Positions 1 through 5,211 of a stretch of DNA of 5,942 nt are shown in pieces. The DNA is from Clostridia bacterium (GTDB lineage Bacteria; Bacillota; Clostridia; Oscillospirales; CAG-272). Position 1 is the stretch's first letter. Each line of letters starts with the position of its first letter. Made by a program: the position numbers and the translations under genes. Below the pieces are notes generated by a model. That model ran no database searches and was not told where the DNA came from. It saw nothing but the letters and a program-made list of their open reading frames with translations. The stretch is from contig JAFOAB010000140.1 in assembly GCA_017382555.1 (NCBI GenBank), positions 1 to 5,942 on the forward strand, in the 5' to 3' direction.

Positions 1-387
1 AAAATCGTCCGTGACCTCGCGTAGGTACGTTGCCGTCATCGCTTCATCGGCAGACATATCGGGGCGATCGATTTTGGAAACGTCAAATCGCGCAACGTAA
101 AATGCATCCTCAAAGCGTTTTTCTTCGCCAAGCTTGTTTAGTATACCCTTGCCTATGGCATCGTTTTTGTATTCAAGCGAGCCGTAAACGCATCCGTCCG
201 CCTCGCAAAACGCAATGCATCCCAAATGCCCCACAAGCCCGTCAACAAAGCCGACGATCTCTCCGTTTAGTCTTGCCTTCACAAGCTTGGTGGTAAAGGA
301 ATAATATATGTATCCGCCCGCCCTGTCAACGGCAATGCCCTGAAGATGGCACTTGCCCCACGAGCCCGTAAATATCGGCGCGTTCAT
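1..387 (-). CDS. Beta-propeller-like protein, N-terminal 129 residues (partial)
   Basis: This minus-strand gene begins with ATG at 387 and stays open to the left edge of the window, so only its N-terminal 129 residues are present. A strong ribosome binding site, AAAGGAGAA (391-399), lies five bases upstream of the start and decides it. The protein starts MNAPIFTGSWGKCHLQG with no signal peptide or membrane segment, so it is probably cytoplasmic. Two segments look like successive propeller strands: HLQGIAVDRAGGYIYYS (about residues 14-30) and HLGCIAFCEADGCVYGS (about 54-70). Each has an H-L-x-x-I-A core, an acidic turn and an aromatic strand. This suggests a YncE/NHL/WD-like repeat fold, which is an inference from pattern only. 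It lies 39 bp downstream of the XRE regulator on the same strand with no terminator between them, so the two are probably co-transcribed. I do not recognise a specific family and assign no enzymatic role. Confidence 0.75.
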   Translation of the reverse strand, partial: MNAPIFTGSWGKCHLQGIAVDRAGGYIYYSFTTKLVKARLNGEIVGFVDGLVGHLGCIAFCEADGCVYGSLEYKNDAIGKGILNKLGEEKRFEDAFYVARFDVSKIDRPDMSADEAMTATYLREVTDDF

Positions 388-426
388 AGCTTCTCCTTTG
401 GTTGTTGTTTTGTGGTCTGTCAAAAG

Positions 427-1038
427 TTAAAATGCTTGGGGAGCGAACAGCTTAAATGCGGTTTCGGACATAACGTAAACGTCCGATTTGCTTTTTCTGA
501 TCCCTCTGCTTGAAACAAATCCGTTCTCGTCAAGTCCCGTAATAACAGCGGGCTTGCCCTTTATCAAAACGATAGAGATTCCCTCTGTGCTTCGGCAGGG
601 CTTTATCAGAAGCGACCTTTCGGATGGGGAAGAAAGTGTTCCGACAGCGTAAAAACGCTCCCAATGCACTGCACCGTCCTCGCCGCAATGGATGTGAGTT
701 GCTTTATTTGCGGTTTGCTTTGATTGATATACAGTGTATTTTTGCTCTGCAACAGTAAATTCCACGGTCTTGAACAGCTCGTTTTCCGCTACACATTTGC
801 CATGCTTTTTAAAAGCAAGATATACCGACAGCCGTTCCTCGCTGACACATTCCATAATATCGCCCACGTCGCAATTAAGCGCAGAGCATATTCTTGCAAT
901 AGTATCGGTGGTAACGGTTTCGTTTTTCGATAGCTTTGCCAAAACCCTTGAGCTGATTCCCGTTATCTCCATTAGATCGGTCTTGCCCAGACCTTTGTCG
1001 ACGAGTAGCTTCCACAGCTTGCTGTAATCAATATACAT
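427..1038 (-). CDS. XRE-family transcriptional regulator with uncharacterised C-terminal domain
   Basis: A 203-residue DNA-binding protein. Residues 6-64 form a Cro/C1-type helix-turn-helix: LWKLLVDKGLGKTDL, ITGISSRVLAKLSKNE and TDTIARICSALNCDVGDIME give the usual five-helix pattern, with the recognition helix around ISSRVLAKL. The remaining ~135 residues are a mixed alpha/beta region with no motif I recognise; it contains HIHCGEDG (115-122) and ends SETAFKLFAPQAF. I chose ATG at 1038 because AAAGGCGGTG precedes it. The in-frame ATG at 1071 falls in the spacer between the -35 and -10 of the gene's own promoter, so it would not be transcribed. A perfect palindrome overlapping the -10 suggests autoregulation. 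The next gene downstream, the propeller-like protein, is likely in the same operon and could be a target or partner. The C-terminal domain could sense a ligand; that is a guess from architecture. The HTH assignment is firm, the target genes unknown. Confidence 0.88.
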   Translation of the reverse strand: MYIDYSKLWKLLVDKGLGKTDLMEITGISSRVLAKLSKNETVTTDTIARICSALNCDVGDIMECVSEERLSVYLAFKKHGKCVAENELFKTVEFTVAEQKYTVYQSKQTANKATHIHCGEDGAVHWERFYAVGTLSSPSERSLLIKPCRSTEGISIVLIKGKPAVITGLDENGFVSSRGIRKSKSDVYVMSETAFKLFAPQAF

Positions 1039-1060
1039 ACTTTCACCGCCTTTCTGATAA

Positions 1061-1072
1061 TATGATATCATA
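1061..1072. promoter_or_regulatory. Perfect 12-bp palindrome over the -10 box (candidate operator)
   Basis: TATGATATCATA is an exact 12-bp inverted repeat that covers the -10 hexamer of the XRE promoter. XRE/Cro proteins usually bind short palindromes as dimers and often repress their own promoters, so this is a reasonable operator candidate. The palindrome is AT-rich and partly formed by the -10 itself, so chance is a real alternative. Confidence 0.4.
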
Positions 1073-1090
1073 GCAACTGCAAAATGTCAA
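1062..1090 (-). promoter_or_regulatory. Sigma-A promoter of the XRE regulator
   Basis: On the minus strand, TTGACA (1085-1090, a perfect -35) is followed after 17 bases by TATCAT (1062-1067, 5 of 6 to consensus) with an upstream TG giving an extended -10. Transcription should begin near 1055, leaving a leader of about 17 bases before the chosen ATG at 1038. This is the strongest vegetative promoter in the window. Confidence 0.8.
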
Positions 1091-1145
1091 TATTTATTTA
1101 CGAAAGTAAAAATAAATTGTTCTGTTTTTGAAAAGGATTAAAAAC

Positions 1146-1186
1146 AAACGGCGGCACACCTGCTTTGTTGAGGTGTGCCGCCGTTT
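1146..1186 (-). terminator. Rho-independent terminator of the dehydrogenase/HAD operon
   Basis: A perfect 16-bp stem (1146-1161 pairing with 1171-1186, core GGCGGCACACCT) encloses a 9-base loop. Read on the minus strand it is followed by GTTTGTTTTTAA, a U-rich tail, and it begins 5 bp after the HAD gene's stop. The plus-strand side lacks a comparable T run, so it acts mainly on the minus strand. It separates this operon from the XRE promoter downstream. Confidence 0.9.
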
Positions 1187-1191
1187 ATTGT

Positions 1192-1911
1192 TTATAACAA
1201 AACCTTAACGACCTCGGGAAAATCGAGGTAATTATCTATCGTAAGATAATGGAAATCGGAGAGGTATACGGATTCGTCGTTGCCGCCGAGGCCGTAATCA
1301 TCACCGATGTACACTACCTCGTCGTGCGTATATCCGTTTTCCTTGCAGAAAAGGTCGAGCGCGTAATACTTGTTGTAGGGCTTTGGCGCCATATCGAAGG
1401 AGGAGGAGCCGCCAACGAATACGCAATAATCGCCGAAGGTGTTTACAACGTCATCGTAGATCTTTCTGCGCTTCGATCTGTCGGGGTCAAAGGAGAGCTT
1501 GTCCTCCTGCTTTGCCTTTGTGCCGAGCACGGGGAAAGTAACGCATCCGGAGGGATGGTACTCCACGTTTTCGCCCGCAAATTCGGTAAAGCCGTATTTT
1601 TCTCTCAGTGCGGTAACCTTCTTCTCGGTTTCTGCCTTGTTGCACTCGGCTATTACGTCTCTTTTGATATCAATGGTCTTCGTTTCTGCATTATAGGTGC
1701 CGTACTGCATTCCGTAGTTGCCGATGATATCGATGGGGAACTGCTCCAGCTGGTTGAATATGCGCATTACCTGACCCGCGCCAACCATAAGCAGCTTGTA
1801 TTTTTCGGAAAGCTTTGTCAGCACCGCTCTCTGCTCCGCGCTGAGAGGGGTTTTGTGCTGTGTAAGCGTTCCGTCAAGGTCCATTGCGATAACCTTTACG
1901 TTACTGTACAT
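1192..1911 (-). CDS. HAD-superfamily phosphatase, phosphomannomutase-like (subclass IIB)
   Basis: A 239-residue cytoplasmic HAD-fold protein. Motif I is MDLDGTLT (residues 10-17) with nucleophile Asp11 and acid/base Asp13. Motif III Lys is probably Lys181, in SFDMAPKPYNKYYAL. Motif IV is GDDYGLGGND (203-212). The pattern FVGGSSSFDMAPKPYNK...GGND closely follows eukaryotic-type phosphomannomutases (GGQISFD...WDK...GGND) and the cap lies between motifs II and III, hence subclass IIB. Motif II differs: VGAGQ (43-47) stands where phosphomannomutases have VGGSD, so the usual Ser is Gly46. Family knowledge supports Mg-dependent phosphoryl transfer, as a phosphatase or a sugar phosphomutase; the substrate cannot be read from sequence. 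The start ATG at 1911 has GGAGGT (1919-1924) inside the end of the dehydrogenase gene, and the two frames overlap by 11 bp, so translation is probably coupled. The partner suggests glycerol-1-phosphate or a sugar phosphate as substrate (inference). Confidence 0.88.
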   Translation of the reverse strand: MYSNVKVIAMDLDGTLTQHKTPLSAEQRAVLTKLSEKYKLLMVGAGQVMRIFNQLEQFPIDIIGNYGMQYGTYNAETKTIDIKRDVIAECNKAETEKKVTALREKYGFTEFAGENVEYHPSGCVTFPVLGTKAKQEDKLSFDPDRSKRRKIYDDVVNTFGDYCVFVGGSSSFDMAPKPYNKYYALDLFCKENGYTHDEVVYIGDDYGLGGNDESVYLSDFHYLTIDNYLDFPEVVKVLL

Positions 1912-3172
1912 TTTCGTTACCTCCGAAGAAATCGTAGTTCACCCAAAGAACGGTGTATCTGTCCTTAAGCTCCTTTGCATAAAGGATGGCGTTTTCAATC
2001 TTTTCCTTGCTGTAAAGGGAGTAGAATTCCTCCATATCCAGCTCAACGAGGGAGAGAAGCTCCTTGATCTTTTCGGATGCGGGCATCTCGGAAAGAATTT
2101 GGCGGATCTGTGCTTCCTTTTCAAGATATATGGGCGCTCTGTCGCATGCGTAGTTGCCAACCTTTTTCTGAAGCGCAATACAGCCCTCTGCAACGTCCTT
2201 GTATATAGCTTCCATAGCGCTCTTATATTCCTGCTCATTAGGACGGAAGCTCTCCTTGGGGAATGCGTTTGCAAGTATCCTTTCGCGTATCTCGGCGGTG
2301 ATGACGGTGGAATATGCAACGTCGATACCGTGGGGGAAATACTCGGCATCGTCAATAATGCCCGTGATCTCAAAGAAGTGGGAAAGGTGATGCTCGCTTC
2401 CCGATGCGGGGCGGGAGCTGCCCGCAAAGCTCATCATAATGCCGATGATGACAAGCGCCTCCATAAGCGCCTTGATGCTTTCCTCGTCTCTTTTCAGGAT
2501 GCCGCCCGCAAGCTCAATATTTCTGTTTATCTGATCGTAGGTGACGTTATATATGTAATCGCAGAAGTATTCGCCGTTCACGCAATTACTCAGCTTCCAG
2601 TCGTTAAGCGCGGAGAACTTTCCGATTATATCGCCATATCCCGCCTTGATCATATCAATGGGGGCATTGGCAAGAACCTCGGTATCCGCAATAATTGCCT
2701 TGGGAAGCCCCACGGAGTAGGTGACCTTCATTCCGTCTGTTATCATTGCGGCACCCGTGGAGGCATAGCCGTCCATGGAGGGAGCTGTCGCTACGATAAT
2801 ATAGGGAATTTTGTTGAAGAAGGAAACGTACTTACAAAGATCCTGAATAACACCGGAGCCGATACCGATGATGATGTCCGCATTGCCGAGATTTTCGGTA
2901 ACCGCGGAGATAGCGGCCTCGTTAGGGACAAGAATTTCCTTGCCGCTGAAGATAACCTTGCTGATGCTTTTGCCACTCAAAGCGGCAACGGTCTTCTCGC
3001 CCGCCGCGGCATAGGTGTTTTCATCCGCAACTATCAGCACGTTTACATTCTCACGGCAGATGTCAGCAAGCCTTTCGGTAGCATTTTTTTCAATATATAC
3101 ATACTCGATATCGCAGGTATGTGTCCTTCCGCAAGTGCATTTTACCCCTGCAAGCAGATTATTTATATCCAA
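1901..3172 (-). CDS. araM: sn-Glycerol-1-phosphate dehydrogenase (AraM/EgsA family)
   Basis: A 423-residue NAD(P)-dependent, metal-dependent dehydrogenase of the iron-containing alcohol dehydrogenase/dehydroquinate synthase fold. It would interconvert dihydroxyacetone phosphate and sn-glycerol-1-phosphate in the cytoplasm. Visible signatures are the nucleotide-binding GIGSGVIQD (103-111), APSMDGYAS (130-138), GYGDIIGK (178-185, with Asp181 at the metal-ligand position), SGSEHHLSHFFE (257-268) and PHGIDVAY (280-287). Asp181, the His cluster 261-265 and His281 fit the metal site of AraM/EgsA proteins. Length is slightly above the ~390 residues of B. subtilis AraM, mainly through an N-terminal segment with CTCGRTHTC (12-20). 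The start is TTG at 3172: no in-frame ATG or GTG fits better, and AAAGGGGA (3182-3189) lies nine bases upstream. It is the first gene of a two-gene operon with the HAD phosphatase. In Bacillus, G1P feeds heptaprenylglyceryl phosphate synthesis; whether that applies here is unknown. The family call is firm, the precise substrate likely. Confidence 0.93.
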   Translation of the reverse strand: MDINNLLAGVKCTCGRTHTCDIEYVYIEKNATERLADICRENVNVLIVADENTYAAAGEKTVAALSGKSISKVIFSGKEILVPNEAAISAVTENLGNADIIIGIGSGVIQDLCKYVSFFNKIPYIIVATAPSMDGYASTGAAMITDGMKVTYSVGLPKAIIADTEVLANAPIDMIKAGYGDIIGKFSALNDWKLSNCVNGEYFCDYIYNVTYDQINRNIELAGGILKRDEESIKALMEALVIIGIMMSFAGSSRPASGSEHHLSHFFEITGIIDDAEYFPHGIDVAYSTVITAEIRERILANAFPKESFRPNEQEYKSAMEAIYKDVAEGCIALQKKVGNYACDRAPIYLEKEAQIRQILSEMPASEKIKELLSLVELDMEEFYSLYSKEKIENAILYAKELKDRYTVLWVNYDFFGGNENVQ

Positions 3173-3208
3173 AACAAAAAATCCCCTTTACAAATTGATT
3201 ACAATTAA

Positions 3209-3237
3209 GTTATAATATTTCCGTCAACATAAGTCAA
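3209..3237 (-). promoter_or_regulatory. Sigma-A promoter of the dehydrogenase/HAD operon
   Basis: On the minus strand, TTGACT (3232-3237, 5 of 6) and TATAAC (3209-3214, 5 of 6) are separated by 17 bases. Transcription would start near 3202, giving a leader of about 30 bases with the ribosome binding site at 3182-3189. The -35 is embedded in the left TTGA repeat described below. Confidence 0.65.
3224..3237. promoter_or_regulatory. Left candidate DeoR half-operator (TTGA-N6-TTGA)
   Basis: Read on the minus strand, this is TTGACTTATGTTGA: two TTGA words in direct repeat, covering the -35 box of the dehydrogenase promoter. A mirror-image counterpart occurs at 3271-3283. DeoR-family regulators often bind spaced direct or inverted repeats between divergent genes, so occupancy here would block the operon. 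This is inferred from position and symmetry only. Confidence 0.35.
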
Positions 3238-3240
3238 TAG

Positions 3241-3268
3241 TTGTACTCAAAAATGCAGAAAATATGAT
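3241..3268 (+). promoter_or_regulatory. Weak candidate promoter of the DeoR-glycosidase operon
   Basis: TATGAT (3263-3268, 5 of 6 to the -10 consensus) lies 16 bases after TTGTAC (3241-3246, only 3 of 6). Transcription would start near 3275, about 50 bases before the chosen regulator ATG. The -10 match is good and the -35 poor, as expected for a modest or regulated promoter. Confidence 0.35.
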
Positions 3269-3270
3269 TG

Positions 3271-3283
3271 TTGATTGTGTTGA
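3271..3283. promoter_or_regulatory. Right candidate DeoR half-operator (TTGA-N5-TTGA)
   Basis: TTGATTGTGTTGA lies just downstream of the candidate -10 of the regulator promoter and mirrors the left repeat (TTGACTTATGTTGA on the opposite strand), with a one-base length difference and 33 bp between them. Binding here would overlap the start of the regulator transcript, which fits autorepression. No experimental motif is available to compare. Confidence 0.35.
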
Positions 3284-3323
3284 AAATCGACTTCGGTCAA
3301 AAACAGCCATAGAGAGGTGCAAG

Positions 3324-4076
3324 ATGCTAAACCGAGAGCGTGAGATGGAAATAATAACCATACTTGAGGGCACAAACGGATTTGTAACCGTAAAGAGGTT
3401 ATGCGATATGCTGTTTGCAAGCGAATCGAGCATTCGAAGAGATTTGAAATCACTTGAGGCTCGTGGGCTTATTAAACGTAGCTACGGCGGCGCTACCCTG
3501 AAGACGAACAACTCCAGCATCGTTACCTTCAACAACCGCACTCGCCAAAATATCAGGGCAAAGCAGATGATTGCCGCCAAGGCCGCCGCAATGATAAAGG
3601 ATGGGGATATCGTTTTTCTCGATCAGTCCTCAACCTCCTTTTATCTTGCAAACGAGCTTGTGAACAGAAAGTCGCTTACCGTTGTTACAAACAATATTGA
3701 GATAATGATGCGTCTTTCCAATTCTGCTGTCAAAATCATTTCCTCCGGCGGATATTTGAGCGATGAGAACAGAAATTGCCTCATAGGCGGTGATGCGCAG
3801 GCAACCTTTGGCAAGGTTTTTGCAAACGTTATGTTCTTCTCCGTCAAGGCGATCTCGGAGGATGGCACCGTTACCGATTGCTCACGCGAGGAGATAATTG
3901 TCAGGGAAGCGATGTTCAAGAATGCGGAAAAAAAGGTGCTTCTTTGTGATAGCTCAAAGTTCGGTGAGCGCGCAGCGTACAAGCAGTGCGACCTTGCAGA
4001 CGTTGATTGCCTCATAAGCGAGGAGGACAGCGTAGCGTATTTTGCTGCGTTCAAGGATAAGCTTGAGCTGCTGTAA
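3324..4076 (+). CDS. DeoR/GlpR-family transcriptional regulator
   Basis: A 250-residue regulator of typical DeoR length. Residues 5-58 are the winged helix-turn-helix, with the family signature SESSIRRDLKSLEARGLIKR (33-52) followed by SYGGA. The C-terminal DeoR sensor domain (about 75-235), related to sugar-phosphate isomerases, shows FLDQSSTSFYLANEL (98-112), VVTNNIEI (120-127), SGGYL (141-145), FFSVKAISEDGTVTD (171-185) and CDSSKFG (208-214). DeoR regulators usually respond to phosphorylated sugars or their breakdown products. ATG at 3324 was preferred because AGAGGTG (3313-3319) sits just upstream and the domain begins normally from there. The in-frame ATG at 3264 lies inside the candidate -10 and would add 20 residues without family resemblance. 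The gene is divergent from the dehydrogenase/HAD operon and is followed 19 bp later by a glycoside hydrolase, so both are plausible targets. The family is certain, the effector unknown. Confidence 0.93.
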   Translation: MLNREREMEIITILEGTNGFVTVKRLCDMLFASESSIRRDLKSLEARGLIKRSYGGATLKTNNSSIVTFNNRTRQNIRAKQMIAAKAAAMIKDGDIVFLDQSSTSFYLANELVNRKSLTVVTNNIEIMMRLSNSAVKIISSGGYLSDENRNCLIGGDAQATFGKVFANVMFFSVKAISEDGTVTDCSREEIIVREAMFKNAEKKVLLCDSSKFGERAAYKQCDLADVDCLISEEDSVAYFAAFKDKLELL

Positions 4077-4095
4077 GCTTTGCGAGGTGGATGAG

Positions 4096-5109
4096 ATGGA
4101 TCGTTTCACAGAGGAAAAGGCAAACAAGTGGTGGCAGGAGCATAAATGGCCGCTTGGTATAAATTACGTAACCTCCGATGCGGTAAACGATATCGAGATG
4201 TGGATGGATGCCACCTTTAATCCCGCACTGATCGAAAGGGAGCTTGGAATTGCCGCATCGCTTGGATATAATTCAGCGCGAGTGTTTCTTTCCTTCACCG
4301 TTTGGTATAACGAGCGCGAGCGTTTTCTTGAAAATTTTGAAAAATTCCTTAAAATCGCGGATGCGGCGGGAATCAGTGTAATGCCCGTGCTGTTTGATGA
4401 TTGCGCATTTGATTTCGGAAGCGATCCCGTGTACGGCCCACAGCCCGAGCCTGTGTACGGCGTGCATAATAGCCGTTGGGTGCCAAGCCCCGGCTTTGCC
4501 GTGCAGGATGATGCTACCTATGCGGATGCACTGAGGGAATATGTGCATAGCGTTATAGAAAAGCATCGCGCGGATGAGCGTGTGCTTATATGGGATCTTT
4601 ATAACGAGCCCGGCAACAGCAAGCGGTTTGAAAAATGCATTCCGCTGCTTAAAAACGCATTCCGTTATGCGCGCGAGTGCGAGCCCGTACAGCCGCTTAC
4701 CGCAGGCGTGTGGGAATTTTCGCGCAATCGCGAGGCGGAGGATATTTGCATCGAATATTCGGACGTTATCAGTATGCATTGCTACAGCCGTCTCGAGCGC
4801 CTTCAGGCACGCGTTGCCGCGTTGGAGGAGAAAAACAGACCGATACTTGTAACCGAATGGCTCCACCGTCCCGCAGGCAGTACCGTGGAGGATATTCTGC
4901 CGTATTTCTGCGAAAAGAAGATCGGCGCGTATCAATGGGGAATGATACAAGGCCGCACACAGACAAACCTCAGCTGGGCAACGATGAAGGGCGGAAACCC
5001 CGAGCCAAACCCCGCGCTGTGGCAACACGATATCCTCTATCCCGACGGCACGCCGTATCACGCAGGTGAGGTCGAGCTGATTAAAAGGTTAAGCGGAAAA
5101 CATAACTGA
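4096..5109 (+). CDS. Cytoplasmic GH5-like (clan GH-A) glycoside hydrolase
   Basis: A 337-residue (beta/alpha)8-barrel glycosidase. Clan GH-A signatures are visible in order: SARVFLSF (about 61-68), the acid/base motif WDLYNEP with Glu171 at the end of strand 4, MHCY (227-230, His228 and Tyr230 near the -1 site), the nucleophile motif ILVTEW with Glu254 on strand 7, and YQWG (279-282). Both catalytic glutamates are present, so it should be a retaining hydrolase. There is no signal peptide, so it probably acts inside the cell on an imported small glycoside rather than on polymer. Databases tend to label such proteins cellulase-family or 1,4-beta-xylanase; that substrate should not be assumed. 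ATG at 4096 follows GAGGTGG (4084-4090). An in-frame ATG at 4042 would overlap the end of the regulator gene and adds a Cys-rich stretch unlike the family. It is the second gene of the DeoR operon, 19 bp after its stop. The family is confident, the subfamily open. Confidence 0.88.
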   Translation: MDRFTEEKANKWWQEHKWPLGINYVTSDAVNDIEMWMDATFNPALIERELGIAASLGYNSARVFLSFTVWYNERERFLENFEKFLKIADAAGISVMPVLFDDCAFDFGSDPVYGPQPEPVYGVHNSRWVPSPGFAVQDDATYADALREYVHSVIEKHRADERVLIWDLYNEPGNSKRFEKCIPLLKNAFRYARECEPVQPLTAGVWEFSRNREAEDICIEYSDVISMHCYSRLERLQARVAALEEKNRPILVTEWLHRPAGSTVEDILPYFCEKKIGAYQWGMIQGRTQTNLSWATMKGGNPEPNPALWQHDILYPDGTPYHAGEVELIKRLSGKHN

Positions 5110-5125
5110 GTATATAAAATCGGTA

Positions 5126-5146
5126 GGGCGGGGGCTTGCTCCCGCC
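5126..5146. repeat. GC-rich hairpin with GTAGGG-type start (repeat-element fragment)
   Basis: Seventeen bases after the glycosidase stop, GGCGGGGGC (5127-5135) can pair with GCTCCCGCC (5138-5146) in a stem of about eight pairs with one G-T pair. It is preceded by GGTAGG, resembling the GTAGGG tip of the inverted-repeat element at 5623-5697. I read it as a degenerate copy of a dispersed intergenic repeat; the general style is familiar from gut Clostridia, but copy number cannot be judged here. It could also slow 3' exonucleases or help termination. Confidence 0.4.
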
Positions 5147-5167
5147 GCAGAACGCGTTTTTACCCAT

Positions 5168-5210
5168 AGATAGCAAAAGCGGAGTGAAATTCACTCCGCT
5201 TTTGCTATCT
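5168..5210. terminator. Bidirectional terminator between convergent genes
   Basis: A perfect 20-bp stem (5168-5187 with 5191-5210) closes on a three-base AAT loop. Its inner part, GCGGAGTGA/TCACTCCGC, is flanked by AAAA on the left and TTTT on the right, so on either strand a GC hairpin is followed by a short U tract. It lies between the plus-strand glycosidase (ends 5109) and the minus-strand MGMT-like gene, whose stop starts at 5212. It can therefore serve both transcripts. Confidence 0.85.
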
Positions 5211-5211
5211 G

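Noticed and set aside
30..296. 88-codon open frame on the plus strand
   Set aside because: It is antisense to the propeller-like gene, which has a strong ribosome binding site and regular repeats; the plus-strand translation is basic and low in structure.
1036..1071. Longer start for the XRE gene at 1071
   Set aside because: That ATG lies between the -35 and -10 of the gene's own promoter; the start at 1038 has the ribosome binding site.
1249..1968. 239-codon open frame on the plus strand
   Set aside because: It lies antisense to the HAD gene, whose catalytic motifs are intact; the hydrophobic Val/Leu-rich translation is typical of a shadow frame.
1796..3208. 470-codon open frame on the plus strand
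   Set aside because: It runs antisense through the whole dehydrogenase gene and part of the HAD gene, has no recognisable domain and lacks a convincing ribosome binding site. It is a by-product of codon use in the real minus-strand genes.
3289..3298. Small GAC-TTCG-GTC hairpin in the DeoR leader
   Set aside because: The TTCG loop is stable in RNA, but the stem is only three base pairs and is not followed by a U tract, so no regulatory role can be supported.
4042..4095. Longer start for the glycosidase at 4042
   Set aside because: It would overlap the end of the DeoR gene and adds Cys-rich residues unlike the family; GAGGTGG precedes the ATG at 4096.
4273..5061. 262-codon open frame on the minus strand
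   Set aside because: It is antisense to the GH5-like gene, which carries both catalytic motifs; the shadow has no family features.
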